Origin: an uncultured Desulfovibrio sp.
GTDB lineage: Bacteria; Desulfobacterota; Desulfovibrionia; Desulfovibrionales; Desulfovibrionaceae
Reading direction: 5' to 3'
DNA length: 5,967 nucleotides
Assembly (NCBI GenBank): GCA_900550745.1
Contig: URTO01000135.1
Span: 1-5,967 of the forward strand
Shown here: in pieces, positions 1 to 5,899 of the stretch
Numbering within the stretch: the first letter of the stretch is position 1
Layout of the letters: each line of letters starts with the position of its first letter
Made by a program: the position numbers and the translations under genes
The notes under the pieces: generated by a model
Told to the model about the DNA's origin: nothing
Database searches by the model: none
Seen by the model: the letters and a program-made list of their open reading frames with translations, nothing else

Positions 1-292
1 CCCGCAGCGGCGAGAACGGGTTATGCACCTCTGCGCCCCTCCTGTCAACGACTTTTTATTTTTTTCCTGATTTTTTTCTCCACCCCCGATAACGCCCCCG
101 TGTCGTCTGGCGTTTAATCTGGGGATATCATGTACTTTCTTTAATAACTTGCCGACGGCTCCGGAGCGGCGTATTTACAGTTGTCGCCCTGTGAAAGCGA
201 CCACGCCCCGTCCCGCACGGCAACGGCGTGTCCTGATGCAGGCTTTCCCATCCTTTAGTTTGCCTTCCCGTCACCCGAACCCCACATCGCCT
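1..292. other. T-rich leader upstream of the large sensor gene
   Basis: I see no convincing gene here. Positions 51-80 are very T-rich (two runs of seven T), unlike the GC-rich surroundings. They could be the tail of a plus-strand terminator for a gene to the left, but only a weak 4-bp stem (CCCG at 1-4, CGGG at 17-20) lies upstream and it is not adjacent. A weak sigma70-like pair, TTGCCG at 149-154 and TATTTA at 172-177 with a 17-base spacer, could drive the downstream gene. It matches consensus at only about 4/6 and 3/6 positions, so I do not list it as a promoter. The main reading frame is already open from a TTG at 149, but that N-terminal extension is Arg/Pro-rich with no domain character. 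Confidence 0.4.
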
Positions 293-400
293 ATGCACTC
301 TTTCTTGCCGTTCAAACATTCCCGCCTCCGTGTGTGCATGCCGCTCTTTGCCGCGCTGCTGCTCTTCCTGATCCCCGGTACCGGCGGGGCCGATCCCGCG
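293..400 (+). other. Signal peptide region of the sensor
   Basis: The first ~34 residues from the ATG at 293 show the three parts of a Sec signal peptide: a basic n-region (FKHSRLR), a hydrophobic core rich in Leu/Ala/Phe, and a small-residue cleavage region (GTGGA then DPA). This is the main argument for choosing this start over the TTG at 149, which would bury the signal behind 48 Arg/Pro-rich residues. It is also the argument over the ATG at 338, which would remove the basic n-region. With cleavage the N-terminal domain lies outside, and seven helices then place the kinase-like part in the cytoplasm. Confidence 0.6.
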
Positions 401-3400
401 CCCGCGTCTCCCACCCCGGAAGTTTCCACGGCGACGCCCTCCGTCGTTCAAGAGGCGCTCCAGGCCGTGGCCGAACAGACGGCACCGGAAACGCCCGCCT
501 CCCCGGTGGTGCAGACGGCTTCGGCCCTCCCAGCGGTTTCCGGCAACGCCGCCTCCGCCCTGGACAAAGAGGGCGCCTCCGCTCCCCTTCAGGCGGCGTG
601 GCTGCTGGATCCCAAAGGCACCCACACGCTGACCGACGTCCTTTCTCCAGACGCCCAAAAGGAATTCAAGCCCTACGAGCCGGAATCCCTCCCGCATCAG
701 GCGGGAACCATCTGGATACGCCTCGATCTTGAGGGCAAGGCTCCGGCCTTCCCGCTCGTGCTGGATCTGAATACCCGCATCGCCTCGCAGCTTCCCGGCA
801 TCCCGCAGGTCTGGCTGGCCCGCCCCGGCGAGAGCAACGGAACGCCGGTGCGCCCCACCAGCGAAGGGCTTTATTCCCTGCCGAACCCGCTGCCGGATCA
901 AACAAGCATCTATATCCGGGTCAACGGCATTCCGGCTCCCGGCTTCGCCCCCACGCTCCGCAATGCGGCGAGCCTGACCCTTGTGGACGAACTGGGGACA
1001 CAGCCCCAGCTTGTCGCATTGGCCGTGCTGCTGTTCCTGTGTTTGCTGCGCGGGGTCGCAGAACGCCGCGAATGGCGCATGTGGGCCGCGCTCTATATCG
1101 CCGCCGTCTGGGTACAGGCCTTCTGGGGCTTGCCCACGACGCCCGCCGGGGAAGTCAGCCGCTGGGACATGCCGGGGCTGCTCGCGCCCGGCGTCGCCCT
1201 GCTCATCCTGCCGCATGTCGGCAGGCATATGCTGCGGACGCGCCACCACGCCCCCTTCATTGATATGCAGTTCGTCCTGCTGGCCCTCTTCGGCATCGCC
1301 CTTTCCGCCGCGCCGCTGATCCCCGGCTATACGTGGACGCTGCAATTCCTCCCGCTGTGGCCCCTGTTCATGCTCCTGCTCCTGCCCGGCACCCTCGCGG
1401 CCTGCATCCGCAAGCTCCCCGGCGCAAAACGCTTCCTGCTGATCTGCATCCTGCCGCCTCTGGGGATGCTGGCGCTGTTCCCGCTCTCCCGCCTGCTTCC
1501 CGAACCGCTCATCAGCCTGCTGCCCCGCGCGCTGGAAAGCTTCATGACGCCGGGCGTGGTCAGCCTCATCCCGCTGACCGGGCTGGCCTTGAGCGCCCTG
1601 CTCGCCGCGCTCTGCCCAAGCCCGAAGCCGCTCCCCGCCCCGAACCGCAGCACACGGGACGCCAAAAACGGCAGGGCGGGAACCGCCGCGTTGGAATTGG
1701 GCGGGGCCTCCAAGGTTTCCGAAACCTCGTTCGATCGGCTCCCCCCGCTTTCCGCCGAGCCGGAGGGCCTTGAACTCGCAGACTTCCCGAAGAGGAAACC
1801 TGCCGCCGCCAACGTGCGGCCTGAGCCCACGCGGGCCGCCGAAGCCTCCCGGCCCACATCCCGCACCCCGGAAAAAAGCCCGTATCCGCAGGCCCTGCAA
1901 GCGCCCCTTTCCGCCGGGATGGTGGAGGAATCGCTCCGCGCCCCGCTGGATGCCCTGCTCCGGGCCATCAGCGCCGTGGATCAATCGCAGCTCTCCGCCG
2001 AAGCCCGCCGCCGCACCGACGCCCTCGGCGTGGCCGGGCGCAACCTTGCCACAGCCATCGGCAACATGGGCAGGGGCGTTTCCCACGCTCAGGATTTCGA
2101 CCGCAAGGAACGGTTCGATTTGAACCAGCTTCTGCTGGAAACCCATGAAGCGGTCTCCAGCCTCGCCGAATCCAAGAACCTCGGCCTGTCGTGGTTCATC
2201 GCCCCCTACCTGCCCCGCTGTTATGAAGGGCGGCGTGCCCAGCTCGCCAATGTGCTGGCCCTGCTGGTCGAGAGTGCGGTACTCGCCACCGATCGCGGCA
2301 TGGTGCAGATCCGTGCCCAGCGCCTGCCCGAAAGCACCGATCCCGGACATCTGCTGTTCACCGTTTCGGATACGGGTTCCGGTATGCCGCCCCTTGAACG
2401 CAGCACGCTGGCCCTTGTCCGCACATGGGAACTCGTAGGCCCTGACGGGGAACTCGTCTCCCTCGAAAGCGGCCCCAAGGGAACCACCGTTTCGTTCAGC
2501 ATGAGGCTCGCCGCCCACGTCGAACAACAGCCCGTCCCAGCCGCGCCCGAACCGGACAGGGAAACGCTGTCCCGCCTGCCCGCGAGCTCCCTGCGCATCA
2601 TCGTGGCGAGCAGCGTCCCGGCGAACCGGCAGATGTTGTCCTACTATCTGGATGAACTGCCCCATGAAATCATCGAAGCCCGGAGCGCCGGGGAAGCGAA
2701 AGCCCTTTACCGCCGCACCCCCGGAGCCCTGATCATTTTCGATGACGACATGCCGGAGGAAAGCATCGCTGAAGCCGTGGCCTCCATCCGCATTTTTGAA
2801 GGCGAGCACAATTTCCCGCTGGCCTCCATCCTTGCGCTGGCCGGCAGCGACGAACAGATCGACGCCCTGCGCCGGGCCGGGTGTACCCATTTCCTCAAGA
2901 AGCCGATCACGCGCAAGGATCTGCGCGTCCTGACCCTGCGCCTCGCGCCTGTTTCGCGCCGCTTCAAGGATACGGGCGGCGCATCCCAAAAACCCGCGCC
3001 CAAGCCGCAGGCGGCTGCGCCCAAGAGTCCGCCGCGCGTCTCGCCGGATATTCCCAACCTTCCGGAATTCCCGGAACCGGCAAAGCCGCTCCCGGCCCTT
3101 TCCACGGACGGGAACAGCCACGCCGCCGAACCGGCGCCTGCCAAGAAAGGGCTCTTCGCCTCCCTGTTCGCGCCGTTCCGCAAGCAGGCCAAGTCAGCCG
3201 CACCCGAAACGCCCGCCGTGGCCGCCCCGGTTGACGAGCCCGTCATGACGCTTACGGAAAAGGCTCCCGAAAAGCCGATCAAGCTGTCCAGCGTGGGCGA
3301 ACCCATGCCCATCAGCAAAGCGCCCTCCGAGGAAGCCCCCGCCCCCAAGACGCGCCCTGAGCGCCCGAACCCGCTGGAAGAACGCGCCAAGCATATGCCC

Positions 3401-4669
3401 GCCCAGCCGAGCGCCCCGAAAGATGCCGCGGAATGGGTCGGGGAACCCATACCCATCATCAAAAAAAAGGACGGCGATCAGAAAACGGCTCTACAGGTTG
3501 AAGCTCCGCTCGAAATGCCCACACAGGAAAAAGAAGCGGAAAAGCGACCCGATTCCGAACCCGATCCCGTGCCGCGGCGTTCCGAAACGCCCGCTCCCCT
3601 GAATGCCATGCCTGCGCTCGACCTTGATGAGTGGGTAGGCGAACCCACCCCCATCACCAAGCCGCTGACGTTATCGGATCCGCTGACGGCTTCCGGGGAG
3701 GCCCCGTTGACGCTGGAGCCGAAACAAGCCGCTTCCCCCAAAAAGCGGGACAGCACCCCGCTGACGCTTGATCCTGCCGACGAAGAACCGCTGACGCTGA
3801 CGGCCCAAGCCGACAAGGAGGAGCCGCTCATGCTCGGCACGCCGCTGCCGGACGGGAAACCCTCCCTTTCCAACGACGCCCTGATGCTGGACGAACCGCT
3901 GGGCAACCGGCGGGAGCTTCCGTTGACCGGGCTTGAGCTTGAACCGCAGGTCATCAACCTGACCGAGCCCGTCCGCACCCCCACCCCGGCGCAGCCTGCG
4001 GAGAAGGGCATTCCCGATCTGTTTGGGGCACCCCGGACAGCCCAGCACTCAGGCCCGCGTTCGCTGCTGGATGAAGCGGCCTGTCTCGCCCCCTGTGAAC
4101 AAGGCTCCCGCCCGACGGCAAACACGGGCGGGCTGGCCATTGACGATATTGTGGAACTCGGCGCACCGATGGATCAGGCCGCCCAGCCGCTCCCCGAAAA
4201 AAGCGCCGCCCTCCCCGAACCTCAGGAGGCCCCCCTCCCCCCCGTGCTTCCGGCAGAAGACGGCGAAACGGCTGCGCAGGAGCAGCCCGCAGCCACTCCC
4301 GAAACACCGGGACAAGAACCCGCCCTTCCCGCTGCGGACGGACGGAACGCCCCGCCCCAGCACGCGGAACAGGAAAGCGAGGCATCGGACGAAGCCATCC
4401 GCACCCTGCTCGCGGAACTTGATAAAGCTTTGGAGCGCGCCATCCAAGGCGAACAATCGGGCAACGCGCAAATGGTCTGTGAAGCCGCCGCCCATATCGG
4501 ACGCCTTGCCGAAACCTATGATCTGCGCGTGCTGGACGATCCGGCCCGCTGCCTTGAAGAGGTCGCCTGCTCCGGCAATATGGACGAAATCGCGCAGCTC
4601 ATGCCGGATCTGGTTTCCGCCATCAACCGGAACCGGGCTTCCTTTGAAGAAACGGAGCGGGAAGGATAA
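293..4669 (+). CDS. 7TMR-DISM-type hybrid sensor histidine kinase-like protein with degenerate catalytic motifs
   Basis: This is a membrane-anchored hybrid sensor of about 1,458 residues. The ATG at 293 is chosen because it gives a signal peptide: basic K/R n-region, core MPLFAALLLFLIP, likely cleavage after GTGGA. Alternative in-frame starts lie at 149 (TTG), 236 and 338, and none has a clear ribosome-binding site. Domains, numbered from 293: periplasmic beta-rich region ~85-230 with a WIRLDLEG strand, like 7TMR-DISM extracellular domains; seven membrane helices ~237-441; HisKA/HATPase-like core ~543-745; receiver-like domain ~765-884; low-complexity linker ~885-1360; HPt-like helices ~1364-1452. 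Seen directly: DTGSGM (693-698) and GPKGTT (727-732) are kept, but the H-box position is Glu546, the N-box position is Ser661, and the GxGL lid motif is absent. The receiver keeps Asp817 and Lys870 but has Ser773-Ser774 for the acid pair and Ala850 for Thr. Autokinase activity is therefore doubtful. No output DNA-binding domain is visible, and the gene appears monocistronic. Confidence 0.88.
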   Translation: MHSFLPFKHSRLRVCMPLFAALLLFLIPGTGGADPAPASPTPEVSTATPSVVQEALQAVAEQTAPETPASPVVQTASALPAVSGNAASALDKEGASAPLQAAWLLDPKGTHTLTDVLSPDAQKEFKPYEPESLPHQAGTIWIRLDLEGKAPAFPLVLDLNTRIASQLPGIPQVWLARPGESNGTPVRPTSEGLYSLPNPLPDQTSIYIRVNGIPAPGFAPTLRNAASLTLVDELGTQPQLVALAVLLFLCLLRGVAERREWRMWAALYIAAVWVQAFWGLPTTPAGEVSRWDMPGLLAPGVALLILPHVGRHMLRTRHHAPFIDMQFVLLALFGIALSAAPLIPGYTWTLQFLPLWPLFMLLLLPGTLAACIRKLPGAKRFLLICILPPLGMLALFPLSRLLPEPLISLLPRALESFMTPGVVSLIPLTGLALSALLAALCPSPKPLPAPNRSTRDAKNGRAGTAALELGGASKVSETSFDRLPPLSAEPEGLELADFPKRKPAAANVRPEPTRAAEASRPTSRTPEKSPYPQALQAPLSAGMVEESLRAPLDALLRAISAVDQSQLSAEARRRTDALGVAGRNLATAIGNMGRGVSHAQDFDRKERFDLNQLLLETHEAVSSLAESKNLGLSWFIAPYLPRCYEGRRAQLANVLALLVESAVLATDRGMVQIRAQRLPESTDPGHLLFTVSDTGSGMPPLERSTLALVRTWELVGPDGELVSLESGPKGTTVSFSMRLAAHVEQQPVPAAPEPDRETLSRLPASSLRIIVASSVPANRQMLSYYLDELPHEIIEARSAGEAKALYRRTPGALIIFDDDMPEESIAEAVASIRIFEGEHNFPLASILALAGSDEQIDALRRAGCTHFLKKPITRKDLRVLTLRLAPVSRRFKDTGGASQKPAPKPQAAAPKSPPRVSPDIPNLPEFPEPAKPLPALSTDGNSHAAEPAPAKKGLFASLFAPFRKQAKSAAPETPAVAAPVDEPVMTLTEKAPEKPIKLSSVGEPMPISKAPSEEAPAPKTRPERPNPLEERAKHMPAQPSAPKDAAEWVGEPIPIIKKKDGDQKTALQVEAPLEMPTQEKEAEKRPDSEPDPVPRRSETPAPLNAMPALDLDEWVGEPTPITKPLTLSDPLTASGEAPLTLEPKQAASPKKRDSTPLTLDPADEEPLTLTAQADKEEPLMLGTPLPDGKPSLSNDALMLDEPLGNRRELPLTGLELEPQVINLTEPVRTPTPAQPAEKGIPDLFGAPRTAQHSGPRSLLDEAACLAPCEQGSRPTANTGGLAIDDIVELGAPMDQAAQPLPEKSAALPEPQEAPLPPVLPAEDGETAAQEQPAATPETPGQEPALPAADGRNAPPQHAEQESEASDEAIRTLLAELDKALERAIQGEQSGNAQMVCEAAAHIGRLAETYDLRVLDDPARCLEEVACSGNMDEIAQLMPDLVSAINRNRASFEETEREG
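1001..1615 (+). other. Seven-transmembrane module (7TMR-DISM-like)
   Basis: Seven hydrophobic stretches follow one another in the sensor. They run at about nt 1001-1050, 1079-1130, 1169-1230, 1265-1320, 1334-1405, 1430-1486 and 1544-1615. They follow a beta-rich extracytoplasmic region and precede a kinase-like core. That order is the one known for 7TMR-DISM sensors, in which an outside carbohydrate-binding-like domain feeds a seven-helix bundle. Exact family membership rests on layout and on the WIR-type strand, not on an alignment. Confidence 0.65.
1916..2527 (+). other. Degenerate HisKA/HATPase_c kinase core
   Basis: The segment aligns by eye with hybrid kinases. The H-box S-H-E-L-R-T-P-L is represented by E-E-S-L-R-A-P-L, so Glu (codon at 1928) replaces the phospho-accepting His. 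A long helix and a FDLNQLLLE segment, then EGRRAQLANVL, match the family's FDLxxLLxE and GDxxRLxQVL stretches. The N-box NLLSNAVKFT is represented by LLVESAVLAT, with Ser (codon at 2273) in place of the Mg-binding Asn. The G1 box DTGSGM (codons from 2369) is intact. The G2 position reads RSTLALVR with no glycines. The terminal GPKGTTVSF (from 2471) is normal. Nucleotide binding might survive, but phosphotransfer chemistry probably does not. Confidence 0.7.
2585..2944 (+). other. Atypical receiver (REC) domain
   Basis: The segment begins LRIIVASSVPANR, which aligns with the ILVVDDSPVNR start of hybrid-kinase receivers. The two Mg-binding Asp positions are Ser-Ser (codons at 2609 and 2612). The phospho-acceptor motif reads FDDDMP, with the Asp codon at 2741 in the acceptor position. 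The conserved Thr/Ser after beta-4 is Ala (codon at 2840, motif LALAG). The Lys of FLKKPI (codon at 2900) is kept. Loss of the acid pair and Thr should impair normal phosphorylation and switching, although the acceptor Asp and Lys remain. Confidence 0.7.
2945..4372 (+). other. Long Pro/Ala/Glu-rich linker with short peptide repeats
   Basis: About 475 residues between the receiver and the C-terminal helices have no recognisable fold and are rich in Pro, Ala, Glu and Lys, so they are probably disordered. Three copies of VGEPxPIxK lie at 3293-3319, 3437-3463 and 3635-3661; the last two are preceded by Glu-Trp. A second series of PLTL/PLML-type units follows from about 3662 to 3950. A short amphipathic stretch, KKGLFASLFAPFRK, lies at 3143-3184. 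The frame is open and the codon bias continues, so this looks like coding sequence and not a frameshifted remnant. Confidence 0.75.
4382..4654 (+). other. C-terminal HPt-like helical domain
   Basis: The last ~90 residues are predicted helical and follow the pattern of histidine phosphotransfer domains. The stretch AAHIGRLAETYDL occupies the place of the HPt motif AHxLKGSAxxLG, with the His codon at 4493. A short-turn helix follows (ARCLEEVACSGNMDEI, like the family's LExAxRxGD), and then a final helix. The His is kept and the following Lys is Arg, but the conserved Gly is Leu. This is family-pattern reasoning from sequence alone. A simple four-helix dimerisation or docking module is the alternative. 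Confidence 0.5.
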
Positions 4670-4718
4670 GACAGCAACGCATTCCAAAGCAAACACCTTT
4701 TGAAAGCGTAAGAAACAT

Positions 4719-4760
4719 TGTGAAAGGGGAACTTCTTTATCAGGAAGTTCCCCTTTCATA
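4719..4760. terminator. Perfect palindromic hairpin, likely (bidirectional) terminator of the sensor gene
   Basis: GAAAGGGGAACTTC at 4722-4735 is exactly complementary to GAAGTTCCCCTTTC at 4744-4757, with an 8-base loop (4736-4743). The pair 4721/4758 extends the stem to 15 bp, and one wobble pair and one A-T pair can follow. It starts about 50 bases after the stop codon of the sensor. The T run lies partly within the 3' arm (CCCC then TTTCAT), and the arrangement is nearly symmetric, so it could stop transcripts from both sides. There is no long T tail, so termination is likely but not certain. Confidence 0.6.
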
Positions 4761-4820
4761 CTCCCACCGAAGCAAGAGCTATCCAGCCCTTCCCAAGCCG
4801 CTCTCCCTTACTGTGGAGCC

Positions 4821-4841
4821 TGCGGCCTTTTCTGGGCCGCA
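4821..4841. repeat. Short GC-rich inverted repeat
   Basis: TGCGGCC at 4821-4827 pairs with GGCCGCA at 4835-4841 around a 7-base loop (TTTTCTG). There is no T tract on either side, so it is not a standard intrinsic terminator. It sits at the left edge of the AT-rich intergenic stretch. Its role is unknown. Confidence 0.45.
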
Positions 4842-4948
4842 TCATCACAATACACATAACTATTTTAAACCATTAAAAATATTTTTATACCTTGAAAAGT
4901 AGTTAAACTATGTGGCTCTGTCATAGTACGTGGCTGTTTCATCTCTAC
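4842..4948. other. AT-rich intergenic island with imperfect 18-bp tandem repeat
   Basis: From about 4842 to 4910 the sequence is strongly AT-rich against a GC-rich background. It is followed by two adjacent 18-base units at 4909-4926 (TATGTGGCTCTGTCATAG) and 4927-4944 (TACGTGGCTGTTTCATCT) that agree at 13 of 18 positions. Small open frames cross the area, but none has a start with a ribosome-binding site or a recognisable product. The rest of the convergent intergenic region, 4670-5080, shows no gene that I can support. Confidence 0.4.
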
Positions 4949-4965
4949 AGCCCTTGGATAGGGCT
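4949..4965 (+). repeat. Small hairpin AGCCCT/AGGGCT
   Basis: AGCCCT at 4949-4954 and AGGGCT at 4960-4965 form a perfect 6-bp stem with a 5-base loop. It is followed by only two extra T before ACTG. It may act as a weak terminator on the plus strand, but the T tract is poor and no gene ends directly upstream of it. Confidence 0.3.
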
Positions 4966-5080
4966 TTACTGCCCCCCACAGCATCAAAAACATCCTACAA
5001 GGCTCCCGTCCCGGCGGAAAAACTGCGCCACCCCACAGAGCGCCCGGCGTGCCGCCGCCCTTTTCCTTCCCGCCAGCCAT

Positions 5081-5110
5081 AAAAAAAGCCCCCGCAGGCA
5101 CGGAGGCTTT
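5081..5110 (-). terminator. Rho-independent terminator of the 193-residue gene
   Basis: Read on the minus strand, AAAGCCTCCG (5110-5101) pairs with CGGGGGCTTT (5094-5085). There is one G-T wobble and a 6-base loop (5100-5095). The stem runs directly into a T tract formed by the seven A at 5081-5087. It lies about 42 bases after the TAA of the minus-strand gene ending at 5152. Orientation and tract leave little doubt about its direction. Confidence 0.8.
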
Positions 5111-5151
5111 CCCTTCCCAAGCTGCCGGGAAAAGTTTCCCCGGCGCACATC

Positions 5152-5733
5152 TTACCGTCCGTAGTCGGCGGTTCCCTTGAGTTCTTCTTCGATCTCGCGG
5201 CGGACGTCATCGAGGTCGATGACGATGGGATCCATCAGGGTGAAGCCGCTCGGATTCAGCCATTCCTCATCGTCGGCGTGCTTGTCGTCGTAGAACACGT
5301 TGTCGAGCACGCGATAGCCCTTGGTGCCGAGGACGTTGTCCCAGTCCGTCACGACAAAGTTGAACTTGGAAGCGTCGAATTCTTCAATATTCTCCCAAAT
5401 CCAGCGGAACGTGCACGTTTCGTTGTCATAGCCCAGAACCGCCAGGAACTGGGCCTTGCTGGAAAGGTACATACGCTGGCGCAGCGTGTACACGTTGCGG
5501 TACAGGAGGTTGGCGTTAAACGAAACGTCCTTCCCATCCACCTGCAAACGGATCTCGGAAGACTCGTTGAGGCGCATGCCGAACGTGCGCGTATTGCCCC
5601 TGCGCCACCAGTTCATGTACTTCTGGCTGTAGATGTCGCGCCCGCCCTCACGCATGCTCTCCGCCGTCTGGGGCGAGATGGGATGAAGCGCAAGGTCACA
5701 ACTCAACCCGGTGATCTCGAAAACAACTTTCAT
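5152..5733 (-). CDS. Acidic cytosolic protein of unknown function, 193 residues
   Basis: I do not recognise this protein. The start is the ATG at 5733-5731, because GGAGGA at 5742-5737 lies three bases upstream; an in-frame ATG at 5763 would put that ribosome-binding site inside the gene. The product begins MKVVFEITGL and has no signal peptide or membrane helix, so it is probably cytosolic. It contains six Trp (42, 43, 111, 113, 131, 158) and only two Cys (12, 107). Motifs that stand out are NWWRRGNTRTFG (41-52), FRWIWENIEEFD (109-120) and VVTDWDNVLG (127-136). The C-terminal ~45 residues are strongly acidic (DDKHADDEEW, then DLDDVRREIEEELKG). Alternating hydrophobic strands suggest an alpha/beta fold, but that is inference. 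Terminators on both sides make it a single-gene unit. Its promoter must lie in 5734-5820, where I see no clear consensus. Confidence 0.85.
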   Translation of the reverse strand: MKVVFEITGLSCDLALHPISPQTAESMREGGRDIYSQKYMNWWRRGNTRTFGMRLNESSEIRLQVDGKDVSFNANLLYRNVYTLRQRMYLSSKAQFLAVLGYDNETCTFRWIWENIEEFDASKFNFVVTDWDNVLGTKGYRVLDNVFYDDKHADDEEWLNPSGFTLMDPIVIDLDDVRREIEEELKGTADYGR

Positions 5734-5736
5734 GTC

Positions 5737-5742
5737 TCCTCC
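5737..5742 (-). promoter_or_regulatory. Strong Shine-Dalgarno site
   Basis: GGAGGA on the minus strand ends three bases (GAC) before the ATG at 5733. It decides the start of the 193-residue gene over the upstream in-frame ATG at 5763. The spacing is short if the whole GGAGGA is used, and four bases if only GGAGG pairs. Confidence 0.8.
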
Positions 5743-5817
5743 AGGGCCTGATGTCCGAAGCAAAAGGCGACCCGCTCAGTCGTTCCCTCTGCCCTTTCTC
5801 TGTGAAAAACGCCTTCA

Positions 5818-5855
5818 GAAAAAAGCTCCGATTCAGAATAACCGAATCGGAGCTT
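5818..5855 (-). terminator. Strong rho-independent terminator after the FKBP tail
   Basis: AAGCTCCGATTC at 5823-5834 is perfectly complementary to GAATCGGAGCTT at 5844-5855, giving a 12-bp stem with a 9-base loop. On the minus strand the stem is followed by six T (the A run 5819-5824, two of them in the stem). On the plus strand there is no T tail. It therefore ends a minus-strand transcript arriving from the right, and its stem begins 11 bases after the TAG at 5869-5867. It also separates that gene from the 193-residue gene. Confidence 0.88.
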
Positions 5856-5866
5856 ATGCGCAAAGC

Positions 5867-5899
5867 CTATTTGACGTCGATAACTTCAATGTCAAAGAC
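5867..5899 (-). CDS. C-terminal tail of an FKBP-type peptidyl-prolyl isomerase (partial)
   Basis: On the minus strand the frame reads VFDIEVIDVK and then TAG at 5869-5867. A hydrophobic strand of the form LxFDxEVxDVK at the very C-terminus is typical of FKBP-type prolyl isomerases, including SlyD-like forms, which catalyse cis-trans isomerisation of proline peptide bonds. The strong minus-strand terminator just downstream supports a genuine gene end here. The frame stays open rightward to the window edge, but residues upstream of about 5905 do not resemble the FKBP fold. That same DNA reads as an FKBP N-terminus on the plus strand. I infer that the real gene is interrupted here by an inverted junction. 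A chance ten-residue resemblance is the alternative. Confidence 0.55.
   Translation of the reverse strand, partial: VFDIEVIDVK

Noticed and set aside
149..177. Sigma70-like promoter TTGCCG-17-TATTTA
   Set aside because: The matches to consensus are weak, especially at -10, and similar pairs occur by chance. No transcript evidence can be read from the sequence.
149..292. N-terminal extension of the sensor starting at the TTG codon
   Set aside because: No ribosome-binding site precedes the TTG. The 48 added residues are Arg/Pro-rich and would bury a good signal peptide that starts at 293.
128..3121. A 997-codon open frame on the minus strand, antisense to most of the sensor gene
   Set aside because: Its product is Gly/Arg/Gln-rich with no domain, signal or membrane pattern. 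Long antisense frames are expected opposite GC-rich genes with strong third-position bias. The plus-strand frame shows a signal peptide, seven helices and kinase motifs across the same DNA.
4049..4759. A 236-codon minus-strand open frame opposite the 3' end of the sensor
   Set aside because: It begins inside the terminator hairpin at 4722-4757 and overlaps the HPt-like coding region. It shows no recognisable domain and is a shadow of the real gene.
4909..4965. Possible insertion-sequence end (GGCTCTGTCA-like bases next to a small hairpin)
   Set aside because: There is no transposase, no matching opposite terminal repeat and no target duplication in the window, so the resemblance is too short to use.
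4720..5164. Small plus-strand open frames in the intergenic region (4720-4902 and 4910-5164)
   Set aside because: The first starts in the hairpin and the second overlaps the minus-strand terminator and gene end. Neither has a ribosome-binding site or a plausible protein.
5278..5751. A 157-codon plus-strand open frame opposite the 193-residue gene
   Set aside because: The minus-strand gene has a strong ribosome-binding site, a stop and a matched terminator. The plus frame has none of these.
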